Source: Protonemura montana (lineage: Eukaryota > Arthropoda > Insecta > Plecoptera > Nemouridae). Taken from it: a stretch of 64,000 nucleotides of DNA. Of this stretch, positions 26,380 to 38,278 are shown in pieces. Made by a program: the position numbers and the translations under genes. The notes beneath the pieces were generated by a model that was given only the letters and a program-made list of their open reading frames with translations, did no database searches and had not been told where the DNA came from. Location of the stretch: positions 5,828,001 to 5,892,000 of the forward strand of contig OX387607.1 in NCBI GenBank assembly GCA_947568835.1. The letters are read 5' to 3'. How positions within the stretch are numbered: position 1 is the first letter of the stretch; each line of letters starts with the position of its first letter.

Positions 26380-27830
26380 TCTTATGATAAATATCTACAG
26401 CCCAGGTTCTTTTTACTTAAGACAACTATTCCAGTAATATTTTCACAAAGTAACAAAGTAACCCTAGAGAACCATTTATTTCTCTAAAGTTGAACATTAT
26501 AACTTGATATGAATCCACTTTATTTGTTTAGTTGATATGAAGATACGAAAAAAACCAGAAACTAGTTCTAAGAGTTTCTGGAATGAGTACATGCCCGAAT
26601 TAAGAACTGTTTTGGGTCACTATTTTTCTTTAATTCTCTTTCAAATCAAACTTTCACATTTCGTTCAAGCTTTTGCGCAGATAACATCGTCGATTGATTG
26701 ATTAATCACTTTAACTTGCTCCAATTGCATAAAAAAATGGCAAAAGTGCCAAAATGCAGGTTGCAAAACCTAAATAGTAATGTCCATCCAAACAAGCTAA
26801 AGTCTAAACAATCCTGGCACCTCCACCACTTTGTCACCCTGTCAGTCTATCACCAAACATGCCGACGTGCATTGCGGACTGCCTATCAATCAGGCACACA
26901 AATGGCCCGAATATCACTGGTAAGTTAATAGGCACCTGTTTTGTTAGAACTGAATTAAAATTGCTCCCAGCCACCGCCGACTCGGCGCGAATAACAATTT
27001 CAACGAGTTTTTTTTTTACCATGCGTGGCTTGCGGAGAATACGAAATTAATTGCACCCACTTTTAATTTCACGCTGAAGGTTTTATGATCGCTCGTCTGG
27101 CGATTTTAATTCTAGCCCATTTTAGGTAATTTACTGCCACCGTTTCGCGTAGCGGTACGGGCTTGTTTGGCTATGCATTCCTTTGTTCAAACCTCAAATT
27201 GGCAGCTTTGTCACATTATATGACCTAAGAAAAGCGTGCCTAAGGATAAGGAGAAGTAAGTCTACATATTTTAGCCTTTAACTTTGGAACCGAAATGTCA
27301 CAGGAGCGAACTGGTTTACGGATTACGAATCGTTGAAAGAAAATATATTTTAAATATTTCATCCATAAAATAAGCCACATAAAAAAATGTATGGGGAGTG
27401 CCTATAATATTTGAACGCCACATTCTAAAATTCTTATTTCTTACTTCTTTCTATCCTTTACACTTCGGTAAATTATTTAGTACTACTGATTTAAGCACGG
27501 GGCATGCTTTGTTTTATTTAGAGAATAAGTGTATTTAGTTGACTGAGATAGTGTAGGCGAACCTTCAGATAGCACTAATCAGACACGCAACGTTGGTTCA
27601 CAAGATTCATGGCGGTGCACTAGTAAACTCATTTACGCCTTTGTGCTCTGTACACTCCCACTATTGCAACCCACCCTGTACATGCCCTAGCAAAAGGGCA
27701 CTATATAAACTCAACACTTCAAGACCCTGTTCCTTAGGGATCAAATTCTTATGGGTGAATAATTTGAGACTAATTTAATGATTTGTGGTGTTTATTGACG
27801 ATTTGTTTTGATAACGGTCTAATAACGTGC
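26380..27830. other. Intergenic DNA, no gene recognised
   Basis: No open frame here has family similarity or a plausible exon structure. The base composition is mixed AT-rich without clear repeats. Confidence 0.5.
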
Positions 27831-28080
27831 AGCACTGATATAATGGCGACGGTGAACGTGTGGATGATGATGTGCCAAAAAGGAAGAAGGAAAAAACCCA
27901 GTGCCGGCACGTAGCTGTAGCCTGGACGAAAGCACCAAGGGGACCATCGGTGTAACGTCCCTCTCTAAGGACGGTACAACGCGAATACCTTAAATCAATG
28001 CTGCCGAGAGGTTGATAACCAAAGCGAATGAAGTTGCTGTTCTAAATTTCATCCCTCCGTCCTCTCTCACTCTCGAACAA

Positions 28081-28157
28081 AGCTGATCATCCATACAATA
28101 CCCGATCCAGCGCAGTGTTGCTTAACTTCGGTGATCTCACGAGAACCAGTGTTTCCA
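28081..28157 (-). repeat. 5S-rRNA-derived fragment (5S-type SINE head or pseudogene)
   Basis: Read on the minus strand, this segment matches the middle of eukaryotic 5S rRNA: GGTTCTCGTGAGATCACCGA, then AGTTAAGCAACACTGCGC and a degraded box C region (GTATGGATGATCAGC). This covers the internal control region. The 5' and 3' ends of 5S rRNA are not recognisable, and unrelated sequence follows on both sides, so it is not a functional 5S gene. It may be the head of a 5S-derived SINE continuing to about 27,850 on the minus strand. Confidence 0.6.
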
Positions 28158-28199
28158 ACACTCCCTTCCGATCGGTAAACATTTTAGAATAACGCTTTA

Positions 28200-28257
28200 A
28201 AGTAAGGCTGTAAAGGTATAAGGTTTAAGGTATAAAGTATAAGGTATAAGGTACAAG
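28200..28257. repeat. Short degenerate tandem repeat (AAGGTATA-like)
   Basis: About seven imperfect copies of an 8-9 bp unit built on TATAAGG/AAGGTATA lie next to the 5S-derived fragment. Confidence 0.7.
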
Positions 28258-31200
28258 CTCATAAAAAGAAGATCCCGCTGCTAGGCATGATATTAGTTTT
28301 TCAAAACTATCCAAAATTCATTATGCAACTCGAAGTTCATAGATAAGTCAGCAAAATTGGTACCTGCTCGGAAATATGATCCCTTCTCAACATAAAAATC
28401 ATGCAAACAACCACTGGGTTGCAGAAGTTGCCAGCCAGACATCCCAGGCGTCTTGCCGACGTCGCTGGCGCCCTCCCTTCCCCCTACGACGCCGGTTGGG
28501 TGTGGTCGCATGTCCCTCCGCGGACCGTCCCGCCGACGTATCGGCCGGGCGTGGTCATCCCATGCCGTTTCAAGTTTACCGTTTTCAAAACCAAGGACGA
28601 GCAGGCAACCAGCGCAAGGTCCTCACCTTGTCTACCTTGCTACCATTCCTCCCAATTACCGTCCGATCGCATCAGTTAGAGCGTTTCGCGTTCATTATGC
28701 TTGGTAAAATACGACAAAAAAAAAAACAGACAGCGCTTTTCGAATGCGAGAAGATAAATGTTACTTTGGATCTAGACAGATAAATACCAGGTAGCAATGA
28801 ATAAGTGACACCCTATGTTTTCCTTTTACTCTTCCATTTGTGACGCATTATGATATTTTCCACTTATTAAAGGTTGATAAGTTATGTGGAAAATTGTTAC
28901 AGAGTATGTTTATGGTAGACCGTGCGAGCAAAATGACGATACATGATAATCAAAATTGGTCTCAAGATGAAAATTATCGTTCGGAAATCAACCGAATCTA
29001 AAGCTCAGCTTTGTAAAACGTCTGTTGCAAAGCGAGGCTGAGAATCGGATATCTTAGCCATAAAGTCTTAGTAGGTATGTAAAGAGAGGTTAAAGGTCAC
29101 ACTTTTCCGTGACTTGACCAAGGTCCTTTCAGTTAACGATTACATCCTCCCACCAATTCTATCATAATTAAAATTAACTACATACAGTTACTTCTAACGC
29201 TACGAAAACATTTTCAGCTAAGTGTTTCGTTCAGCACTAGCAGCTCAACCATACCCAGACATTGTCTTAGATCGAAAGATTCGCAATGCTCTTACCCTAC
29301 TCTAGTTATATATCCCAGAACGGCCATCAAATTGTTTTCGACCAAATCACGTGATTGTCTGCATGGTACTCGGGGCAGATCATGCTACCGACGAGGCGTG
29401 TCCGTGGTCCAACCAGAGACCTTCGACCACACCTTTGAGTTGTTTCGATCTGGCGAGTAGATCGTGAATTTACGCCCTTGACACTGGTGCGGACCACGCT
29501 GGCGATGAGATGTGCACGCGGCGGTATCGGTGGGGTCCTCCGGTACCGACGGCGCAGAGACGTATTTGGTATGGGACGTCGAGACGGAGGCGTTATGAAC
29601 TTTGTTTAGTGCGGTCATAGTTATAATAGATGCATTGTCTCTTGGGAGCATGACAGTAGCTGCATAGCACAGGACTGGACGTTAAACAATTGTCATGGAT
29701 TTCGGTGTTGTCGATGGTTTCTGGTCTCACGTTAGTTTCGGCTGAAAAGCGTTTTTTTCTCTTAACTATGAAGGCATGAAAAGAAAATTGATGCAAATAC
29801 TTATGTAAAATACTATGTAAATACTTTGGACTTTCCAAATGGCACGATGTGTTTAAACGGAATAAAAAAAACACTAATAGGTACTAATGGATGAAATAAA
29901 TATATTCTGGAAAACCGTTTGGAAAAACATGAATCGCAACGCAAATGCCATATCCCCCGATTATCAACGATCTGCAGCGCACTTACAATGCGAGTGTCAA
30001 CAGCAATTGTCCCATGCCACCTGCTTGCATAATTACCAACGAGATCGTAACGACGCCAACGACGCGGATACATTAAGAAGCTCTCCATTAAAATCCACAC
30101 CCATTCAACGTTGCTCATTTATGACAACTATCACATTGCCATAATTACTTTAGCATATCGCACATAACGATCTAAAACCAGGCATATGTTAATACACCTG
30201 GCATGTGGTTCAATTCACGCAAAGCATTGAAAGTCTCGGCTCATTAACCTTCCTGAAGCGCGAGCGAATGCACCATGGCAGCACCTCCAAGGTTCGGACC
30301 CGCGCACCGTGAACCTGATGACCGATTTCACTCTTTCCAAACGTCTGCCTGCGCTCGATGGTCTCGCGCCATCGACCATTGCGTCATGTTATCGCACGAT
30401 TACTTGAAATGGCACCGTAGGAATGTTCATGCACTCTGTTTGTTATGACAATTGCCAAGTGTTCGCGACCTGCGACATAGGAACATGCCGATGGGGTTTG
30501 ATTTACTAATGGTATGTGGATATAAAGGATTTACGTGTTCGATTAGCGGTTGGAGTTTTTTTTTCGGTGATTTCATATACAGCTGAAAGGAAACGGAAAG
30601 TTTGTTTGGAATTCTGTGATTTGGAGGGATTTATTGATAACTAAGGAATGCATCATAGTTAAAGGAATTTCAAAAATCGATAGCTCGTTGATATGAACTG
30701 AGATACAATTTGCAACACACATAGCGTTTGATTTTTCGAGGTTCACATTATTTATTTCCTAGATAAATTCTTTTTGTGAGATTATATAACAGTCTGACCG
30801 AGTACTGAGGTTATTCTGTCTTATTAGAGTTAGACTGTGAGAGACGATACCAGCACAAGGACTTCACCCCCAGCATTGCTACCAACTTGTGACCAACTTG
30901 TCTTTTAGTGACGGCATTTCAAAATACTTATTATATCTGAAAAATAATTCTCAAGATTGTTTTAATTGGTAAACAAATCTTAGGATAGCTAAATAAATAA
31001 AAAACATCGTGGCACGACAAACGCTTTAGAGTTTAAAGAAAATGGTGGATATCAGCGAAAATGATTTGAGGTGTTTTCAAATATGACAGTTGACCCGCTT
31101 GTCACCCGAAAATGACCTGTGGTGCTTCAGCCTAAAAATTATCATTTCTCGCTGAACGGAGTATAAAGTTCCTGCACTTTTGGCAAGGAGAATGATATAA

Positions 31201-33217
31201 AAATACCATTTTCCTTCAAGATATGTTAAGCGAGGGAACAATAAAATAAAATAACCGGCTACCGTTTTAAAGAACTAACCTATATCCTTACGATCGATCA
31301 TCGCAAATGTGGTAAAGGTGCAGTCCAAAAATAGAAAAACTACGAGTGTCGGTGTTAAGGTGGCCACACCCTACCCGCAGGCTCTTTCGAGACAATGAAG
31401 CGGATGGTACACCGGTCCTCTGGAGTCCTTGGATTGGACACGCGTTGTCGTCGTCGACTTGGTCCAGTGCAGAAGATGACCACTACCTTCTTATAAACCA
31501 TTCTGTTTTTAAACCGAAAATCATCGGCAAAACCTGCGGATCGGTTCGAAAAATTCGACCTTCGTTTTTTATTCTTCGTTCTCGTATAGCTCGATATTTG
31601 AGAAGTTAGCGTGGAATTCTTGCGAGCGGCCAGCGCGTATTCTGTTATACGACATAACCTTCAAGTTTCAAGTTTGTGTTTTCTAAGTCCATTGTTCGGT
31701 GGCCATCTCTTCACTGGTCGCTTGAGAGATGCAATTTTGCGATCTGTTGTCTCTTCCTTTTTGTCTGGAGAGACGTTGGAAAATTTAAATTCTAATCCTC
31801 TTACAACGCAACCTGCATTTTACCATAAAAAGGAGTTTTTGCGGACTGTCCAGCGCAACGCCAGCATGTGTAATATCAACTTAAGCTGTATTGGAGGTCG
31901 GGTGTCAAAAACGTGAAAGATTTTACCACAGAACTTTACAAAACATTAGCGTTTGCTAATTGAATTATAATTCAGTGAACAAAAACCAGTCGCGTTCGGT
32001 CAGTTTTTGTCTGATGAAAAAGAAACCAGCTCCTATTATAAATCTTTTATTCTTAAATCGTAAACAATAGGACACATATTCGCGCATTCTAAATCGATTT
32101 CCAATGCGGTATTAACAAGTACGACCAAAGTATGACTTCATTACAAAACTAGTGCACGCGCGGTGCATGGCAACTTCGTAGCTTAGACTCCAAGTAAAAA
32201 GCAGCCAACACGTTTGAAAAGCCCACCCAGGAATGTTCCTGCCAGACTGGCATAACGCTCAAGATATGCTTTGTTATCAAACCAAGTGGCTAGTGTAGTT
32301 ACACGCTCGACCGACGGACACTATGGTAATGCGAAAGTGCGTCCACTCATGTTGGCCCATTGAGCGCAGGCAGTTGCCGCAACCTGGCCGAGTGGATAGG
32401 GAAACACATAATTGAACGAATTGCTAACTCTGTCAATTACTCTGAAAAATGTAGGTCTCTTTATAACATTTCAAAAGATTTCCACAATCTTGATATTATT
32501 GAAACTTGGACAGAATCAGATTGCGATGCAAGGCGAACAATCAAGGACCAAGCCAAATATCACTGGGCAGCGAGCCAAATATAATAATGTTTAACAGGTT
32601 GTTAAAATTTAAACAAAGCACATAACAATTGCATCTGTATGAAATTTGACATGAAAGAAAGCTGGATGTTCGTCGTAGCAAATAAAATGATCAACTCTGC
32701 TTGAAATGGACTGAAATGGACCGAGAGCAGCCATCCGCTGCCTAAGATTGAAGAATTCACATTCAACAACCTCCATGCAGATCAGTATGCTTATGGAGTG
32801 GGCGCTTTTACAATGCCCGATGATATAGTGCAAGGTATCAGACAGGTCTACAGTAAGCAACGGAATGGTTACCTGATACAGTAGGTACATGACTTTTCGT
32901 GGGCGACCAAAGGAATTGACAAGAACAATGACACCTATGCGATGGTCGATGCACCTCGTGGTTATGAAATATCAAAATAGAATAATTTTTGCGAAGAACC
33001 TGTATGTGATTTTCCTTTGAAGTTTGCAACAATGTAGCAGTGCAACCTGATCAATTTTCTCTAGTCATATAAGAGTGTGATCATCAGGAGTGTGATTCTG
33101 TGAGTGTGATTTGGAATGAAATGGAATAAGGTGCGAAAAGCCTTCAGCTGTTGCACTGGAAGCATTGGAAAAATTGCCTATTTCATCTCATTCGATTTTA
33201 TTTTACAAGAAAAACTT

Positions 33218-33250
33218 ACAGGACAGCTACAGGACAGCTACAGGACAGCT
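33218..33250. repeat. Three perfect copies of an 11-bp tandem repeat
   Basis: The unit ACAGGACAGCT is repeated three times without mismatch, consistent with recent slippage. Confidence 0.9.
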
Positions 33251-33947
33251 AAAACCTTGCCTTTGAGGGCGTTAGATAATAAAAAAATGCACTCTGCACC
33301 AATAAAATTGATTGATTGTCTTTTCCTCACTTTCAGACGTCTGAACTTTTAAATTGAATTCTAAATGCAAGAAGGTATTTGACGTGATGTGCAACATATT
33401 TACAGGTAATAAGGATATGTAGTTTACAAATTACACAACGGAGAAAAACGCGACAATGTATTTCTCGAGAAGAATGCTATTGCCATTAGACCATGGTGAG
33501 TGCGATTGACATTCTGCCGGCTTCACTAATCGATACGGGTAATTAATGACATGGAACTTTGATCGAACCAATGCCGACACCAAATGTGATTCGTAAAACA
33601 CAAAACCAGAATACTTCGGTATCTTAATTGCTCGACGATCAATTTGCAATTGGTACTGACACTTTGCCAACAATTTGTGTCGCACCGTCCAGGTGGCCAT
33701 CCAATCAAAGTTACCATCTCTAAACTTAATGTGATAATTACCGTCAACAATATCGATGTAATCATGCCTTTAATAAACGTACTCTAATTGCGTTTTCTCG
33801 TTTGATAAAGCCACTCGTAAAGCTCGCTTCGACAAAATGTTAAGGTTACAATAAATATCTATGCAATTAATTATAAACATTGATTGTGGTTATGAATAAT
33901 GTTGTCGAGTCCTTGATCTAATCATAACCTACCCATTGTTAATTCCG

Positions 33948-33979
33948 TCTTCTCATCGATATCCTCATCGATGAGAAGA
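33948..33979. other. Perfect 13-bp inverted repeat with 6-nt loop
   Basis: The left arm TCTTCTCATCGAT and right arm ATCGATGAGAAGA are exact complements around the loop ATCCTC. The arms contain ATCGAT. No gene adjoins it, and its role is unknown. Confidence 0.85.
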
Positions 33980-35739
33980 GAAAAGTGACACCACACCCTA
34001 AATACCATTAGCAACGGCCACAAAACTGTGTGCATTTTCTCGGCCGATATGGTCAATGTCAGTTTTTGTCCAAATTTGGACCTAAAAATCACGTCTTGTG
34101 AGCATGCACGTTGCACTGACCGACCTTGGTCGCTAGTTGCAGTTCCAAATTGATTCAAAGGCGCGACACTGAGCGATTTGTGTCAATACTTATTATTGAA
34201 TATAGATAAAAATAGTTGACAGTGGCAAGGAAGTGGAATTGGTGATACATTTTACAATGTGGTTTACCGTGATTATTTGAATTGGTTCAATTTGGCAGCT
34301 AATCTCCCAACCTGTTTTTTTTTCAAATCTAGGTCCTTTGCTTTTATCGCCATATGATCGTAAGGCTGTCTGGGAGCGACAAGCTACAAAATCAATTGCT
34401 ACCTCAAATAAAATAATTCGATTTGAAGTTAAATGGAATTTTGTTCCACTAACTTACCAAGGTATTCTGCATGTAAATTACCAGCCGCGAAAGTTAGCAG
34501 CACAGGATGCTTTTTGTTTTAGAACTTTGCTTAATACACGTGTGCGCATGTAATTCGCACATAAATTAATAAGCAATTAAAATGATCTGTGTTATAATGA
34601 TAATTATGCAAGCTGACGTTATTCACAGTAGGCTAGGTTATTGCGAGTTTTTTTACTTTTCCTGTCTTTATTATAAGTCTCATTACTGAGTGGGATTTTA
34701 TCTAGATCAAGAATTTGGCGAATACAAATAATTGAGCTCGGATGTGAACACTTGGAGTTTTTGTGCAATTTCGTGAAATGAAACGAAAAAGTTACAGATG
34801 GGTTGCAACTATCAGTCTCTAACAGCATTGAATTCTGAATATTGGCAACATATAAAAATCTCTAAGCGTCCCAGTATTGATAAAGCAAGAAATCATTCTC
34901 AAAATCCTGAAATTAAAAAAAAAATAAATGCAAAAAAATATGTAAAACAAAAAGGGAGAAATGCACAGAAGTATTTTTTTGTCATTTGGCCAAGTATGTC
35001 CAGCATTGAGGTGCGACATAACTTTTAGCCGGTCATTTGAAGTTTATGTCTACCATCAAATCTCTAGCTTGCTAAATCTGAAGCGTTAAACCACACACGT
35101 AAACACCTGCAAAATTAGCATACGGTTCTTATCGCACGCCGCTGTCTTTAATGATTGCCCCAAGACAGCTTTTGTTACCGCGGAGGAAGTAAAACTGTGC
35201 GATGTCCTTGAAATTTAACCGAAGCATCCCAATCCTTAAGTCACGACCGTCACGAACAGAGAAGATGAGTCTCTCCGAAAACTAATAATCGAATCGCGAT
35301 TAACGACGGGTGTGATTCGTGCCAGCACAGGTGGCTTGATTACATGCACCGATTGAAAAGATACGATAACGCCCAGCGAAGGCCGATCGCGGCGAAATAT
35401 CACTGGACAACTCCTCACGCATATTATGACTCGGACCAAACAATCAGGTATTTCGGGAATGATCCGAAGAAGTTGGTCTTGAAATACGAAGGACAATGAA
35501 GCTGAATTCTGCCCCGGGCAGAGCACGAATCTGACGTTGACAGGAATACGAAGTCGTTTGACAAACGATACTCCCTGATTTGCATATTTGAATATTTTAT
35601 ATATCTTTATACTTATTAACATTATGCATTGATTTTGTGCAAGTGAATAGGTAAGTTATCAATCATAGTGGTTAGTATGTGCTATGAGAAACGAGTAGAT
35701 GTTCAGAGTCATTAGCAATAAGGTGTAACGATCGTTTAA

Positions 35740-36698
35740 TTATCCTGCAAAGTGATGGCAAAGTGATGGCTAGGATTCTCACTGTCTAGAAAACATATAT
35801 CAATGGTTGAAATGAAATAAAATAAAACTAAATGTAAAGAAGTCCAAAGCGATGGTGCTGGGACCTGCCAAAGGGAAATTAGATGAAGGAAATTATGAGT
35901 TGTTTATAGATGAAGGGAAAATTGAGTATGTCGATGTTTTGAAATACCTAGGAATAGTAATAGATGATACACTAAGTTTTAAAAGTCACATTGAATACAT
36001 ATGCAAAAAAGTAGGGAAAAAAATTGGTTATTTAAGAAGATTTGGAGGTAAATTATTAATGTGGACTAGAACTATGGTAGGTATACAATGCGATTTTAAG
36101 ACAACATTTTGAGTATGGAGCTACAGTACTTTTCCAAATGTTTAAAAATGATATTAATAAACTACAGCGACTACAAAATAAAGCTATGAGATGCATACTA
36201 AGATGTAAAAAGGAAACCCCTATTGATGTGATGCTGTCAAGACTTAAATGGTCGAATGTTACTAATCAGATTCAGGTTTTAGTTTTGGTATTTATATTTA
36301 AAGTTCGGAAGGGACAAATACCAGTATATTTAACAGATAAACTGAAGATTGTTAATGAGGTACACAACATCAATATAAGGAGTGCTAAAACTTATAACGT
36401 TATGAGGAGGCATTGTAACGGAGAAAGATGGCCAAGATCGGTGTTTAATCAGGAGGCTGTAATGTACGACAAACTTCCTACAAGTATAAAAAAAAAACGA
36501 AAATGAATAAAAATTTTTTATTGAAGTAATTCACTTATGTGAACAGTAGTTTAAGTTAGTTTAATTGTAAAATTATTACTTATAATAAATATTATTAATG
36601 ATATTTTTTACAAGATTGTATATGCAAATGTAAGACTGGTGTTTAATTGGCTTCATAGCCATCCAAATAAATGGATTACAATTACAATTACAATTAAA
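35740..36698 (+). mobile_element. LINE 3' fragment (C-terminal part of reverse transcriptase plus 3' tail)
   Basis: The frame starting about 35,840 reads KSKAMVLGPAKGK, then KYLGIVIDDTLSFKSHI and KVGKKIGYLRRFGG. After a shift near 36,080 it continues as NDINKLQRLQNKAMRCILRC and YDKLPTSIKKKRK. These are the post-palm and C-terminal blocks of non-LTR reverse transcriptases. Upstream, LQSD and a short WLK stretch broken by a TGA suggest the remnant starts near 35,740. The coding part is followed by an AT-rich 3'UTR and a (ATTACA)n tail at about 36,672-36,698. The catalytic FADD region is absent, so the copy is 5'-truncated and inactive. Confidence 0.8.
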
Positions 36699-38200
36699 AT
36701 GGACAGATCGCGCGGAGCAGTTGCATGGGCGCTGATCCATTACACCGTTCAACCAGGCGGTGATTTCAATGCACGGTGTACAGAGGAAGCGGCCTACCCA
36801 GAGTCTAAACCTACTGCAAATTAAATTCATTTCACATTCAAACTAGGCAGACTATTCAATCGACTTGCACTTTTCAGTTGTGTGAAATGCAGCTGAGAAT
36901 TCACTGCAGACTTATTAGAAATAACACTTCAGAGAATCATCGACCACAACAATATGTGAATGAAAATTTTTTAAACAATGTACGTGAGACAGGAATGAAC
37001 GACATGCGTTTAAGGATTAAAATGGGTGATCTCGTTGATAATAAACGAAATACAAATCTGGAATGCCTGTGAAATTACTGACCAAATGGTTTTACTTATT
37101 TTTATTGATATTTTTGTGAACAATTCTAAAAATATAAAGATTGCTTTTAAAAAAGTTTCGTTCTTTATCATATTTCCGCCTTGAAATAAATAAAAAGCAG
37201 CAATTGAAGTTCAAGTTACAAGACCGTTCTCCTGACAAGATCCTTAATCACAATTTAACGTTACGGACATAAGGTGGTATAAAAAAATGGCAGTTCCGCT
37301 CGAAGTTTTCTTAAGCTGTGTGTTCGAGAGTTTTGCAACCTATGTAGGTACAGTGATTTCTGAACAAAACTTAAAAATTGACATTCCCATGCAGTAAACT
37401 GTCTCATGCGATGTCGGATTCTATAACATAAAGACTGAAATCGCAGCCGTAAAGTGCAACCCTCTCCCTCACGTATCGAACTCAATATGTTCTACATTTT
37501 ATCACATTAGAAAAATGTGTCATATCAGCTCCCTGTTGCTATAGACGCTCGAGACGAACGTTTCAAAACCTACGGTTACCACTTATCGACATGCGCATTC
37601 AGTTTCGAAACATGTCGCGTTATCTTTTGAGCGTGCCAAGCAAATCACCTTCTCAAGAAGGACGAGCCCGAACGGTTTAAGGTCCAGATCTCTGTCAATT
37701 GGTCCCATGCTGGGAATACATTTTTCCACAGCTAGCTCATTACTGGCATCGATATCTCTAGCAAGCTAGCGAGCGTGCAATCAATTTTAAAGCTAAGTTT
37801 TGAAGCAAATTATGTTCAAAAGTAAATGTGCAGTGCGTAGAAATAGCTCAAAACGATTTCATAGCATGTGAGCACAGACTGAGAACAAGAACTTAACTAG
37901 GAAATTTAGATTAAGAAAGAGTTTCCGGACATTACCAAAGTCCTAACAAAGACAAGTATCGTATGACAGGGGACACATCGACGCACTCATTTCCCAGCCA
38001 AAAATGACATAGGATGGGCAAGTCCTCCCGTCCAGCTCCCGATGGACCCCGGCGCAAGGGCAACCCATCCGAACACCTTTCACCATCCGATGCCACAGAG
38101 CTGCACTATACTCAGTCCAGGTACACGGCATTCGCACTGGCGGCGTCGGCCAATGAAAAAACTGCAAATCAGCTAGCCATGAAAAGCGCGTACATGCTGG
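36699..38200. other. Intergenic region upstream of the cuticle gene array
   Basis: No convincing gene. Two short frames (36,639-36,824 and 36,878-37,072) lack family similarity. The right end merges into the promoter of the first cuticle gene. Confidence 0.5.
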
Positions 38201-38206
38201 AGGAGG

Positions 38207-38245
38207 TATAAAAGAACATGCATGGTGGCTGACCGATCACAGTTC
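38207..38245 (+). promoter_or_regulatory. TATA box and initiator of cuticle gene 1
   Basis: TATAAAAG at 38,207-38,214 is followed about 30 bp later by CACAGTTCTCC, an initiator-like start around 38,239-38,241. The start codon is about 40 nt further on. The layout matches the other array promoters, but the upstream sequence is not the shared block of genes 2-6. Confidence 0.8.
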
Positions 38246-38278
38246 TCCAGTTGTTGACTAGAGAAGCACACTGCAGCC

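Larger units (their letters stand above)
28258..35735. other. 7.5-kb gene-poor intergenic region
   Basis: I find no frame with recognisable domains, codon bias or splice context. The longest frames (about 90-130 codons, e.g. 29,813-30,118 and 35,236-35,622 on the minus strand) have no family signature and start or stop abruptly. The region has moderate GC islands near 28.4-28.7 and 29.4-29.6 kb. Small structured items inside are listed separately. Confidence 0.5.

Noticed and set aside
28081-28157. Functional 5S rRNA gene
   Set aside because: Both ends of the 5S sequence are missing and the box C region is degraded, so it is at most a derived fragment.
30285-30310. B-box-like GGTTCGGACCC
   Set aside because: No matching A box upstream and no acceptor or anticodon stems.
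32609-32890. 93-codon minus-strand frame, with neighbouring frames to 33,032, considered as a transposase remnant
   Set aside because: No catalytic motif, terminal repeats or family resemblance that I can defend.
36639-37072. Two short frames downstream of the LINE fragment
   Set aside because: No similarity to LINE proteins or host families; composition is like the surrounding DNA.
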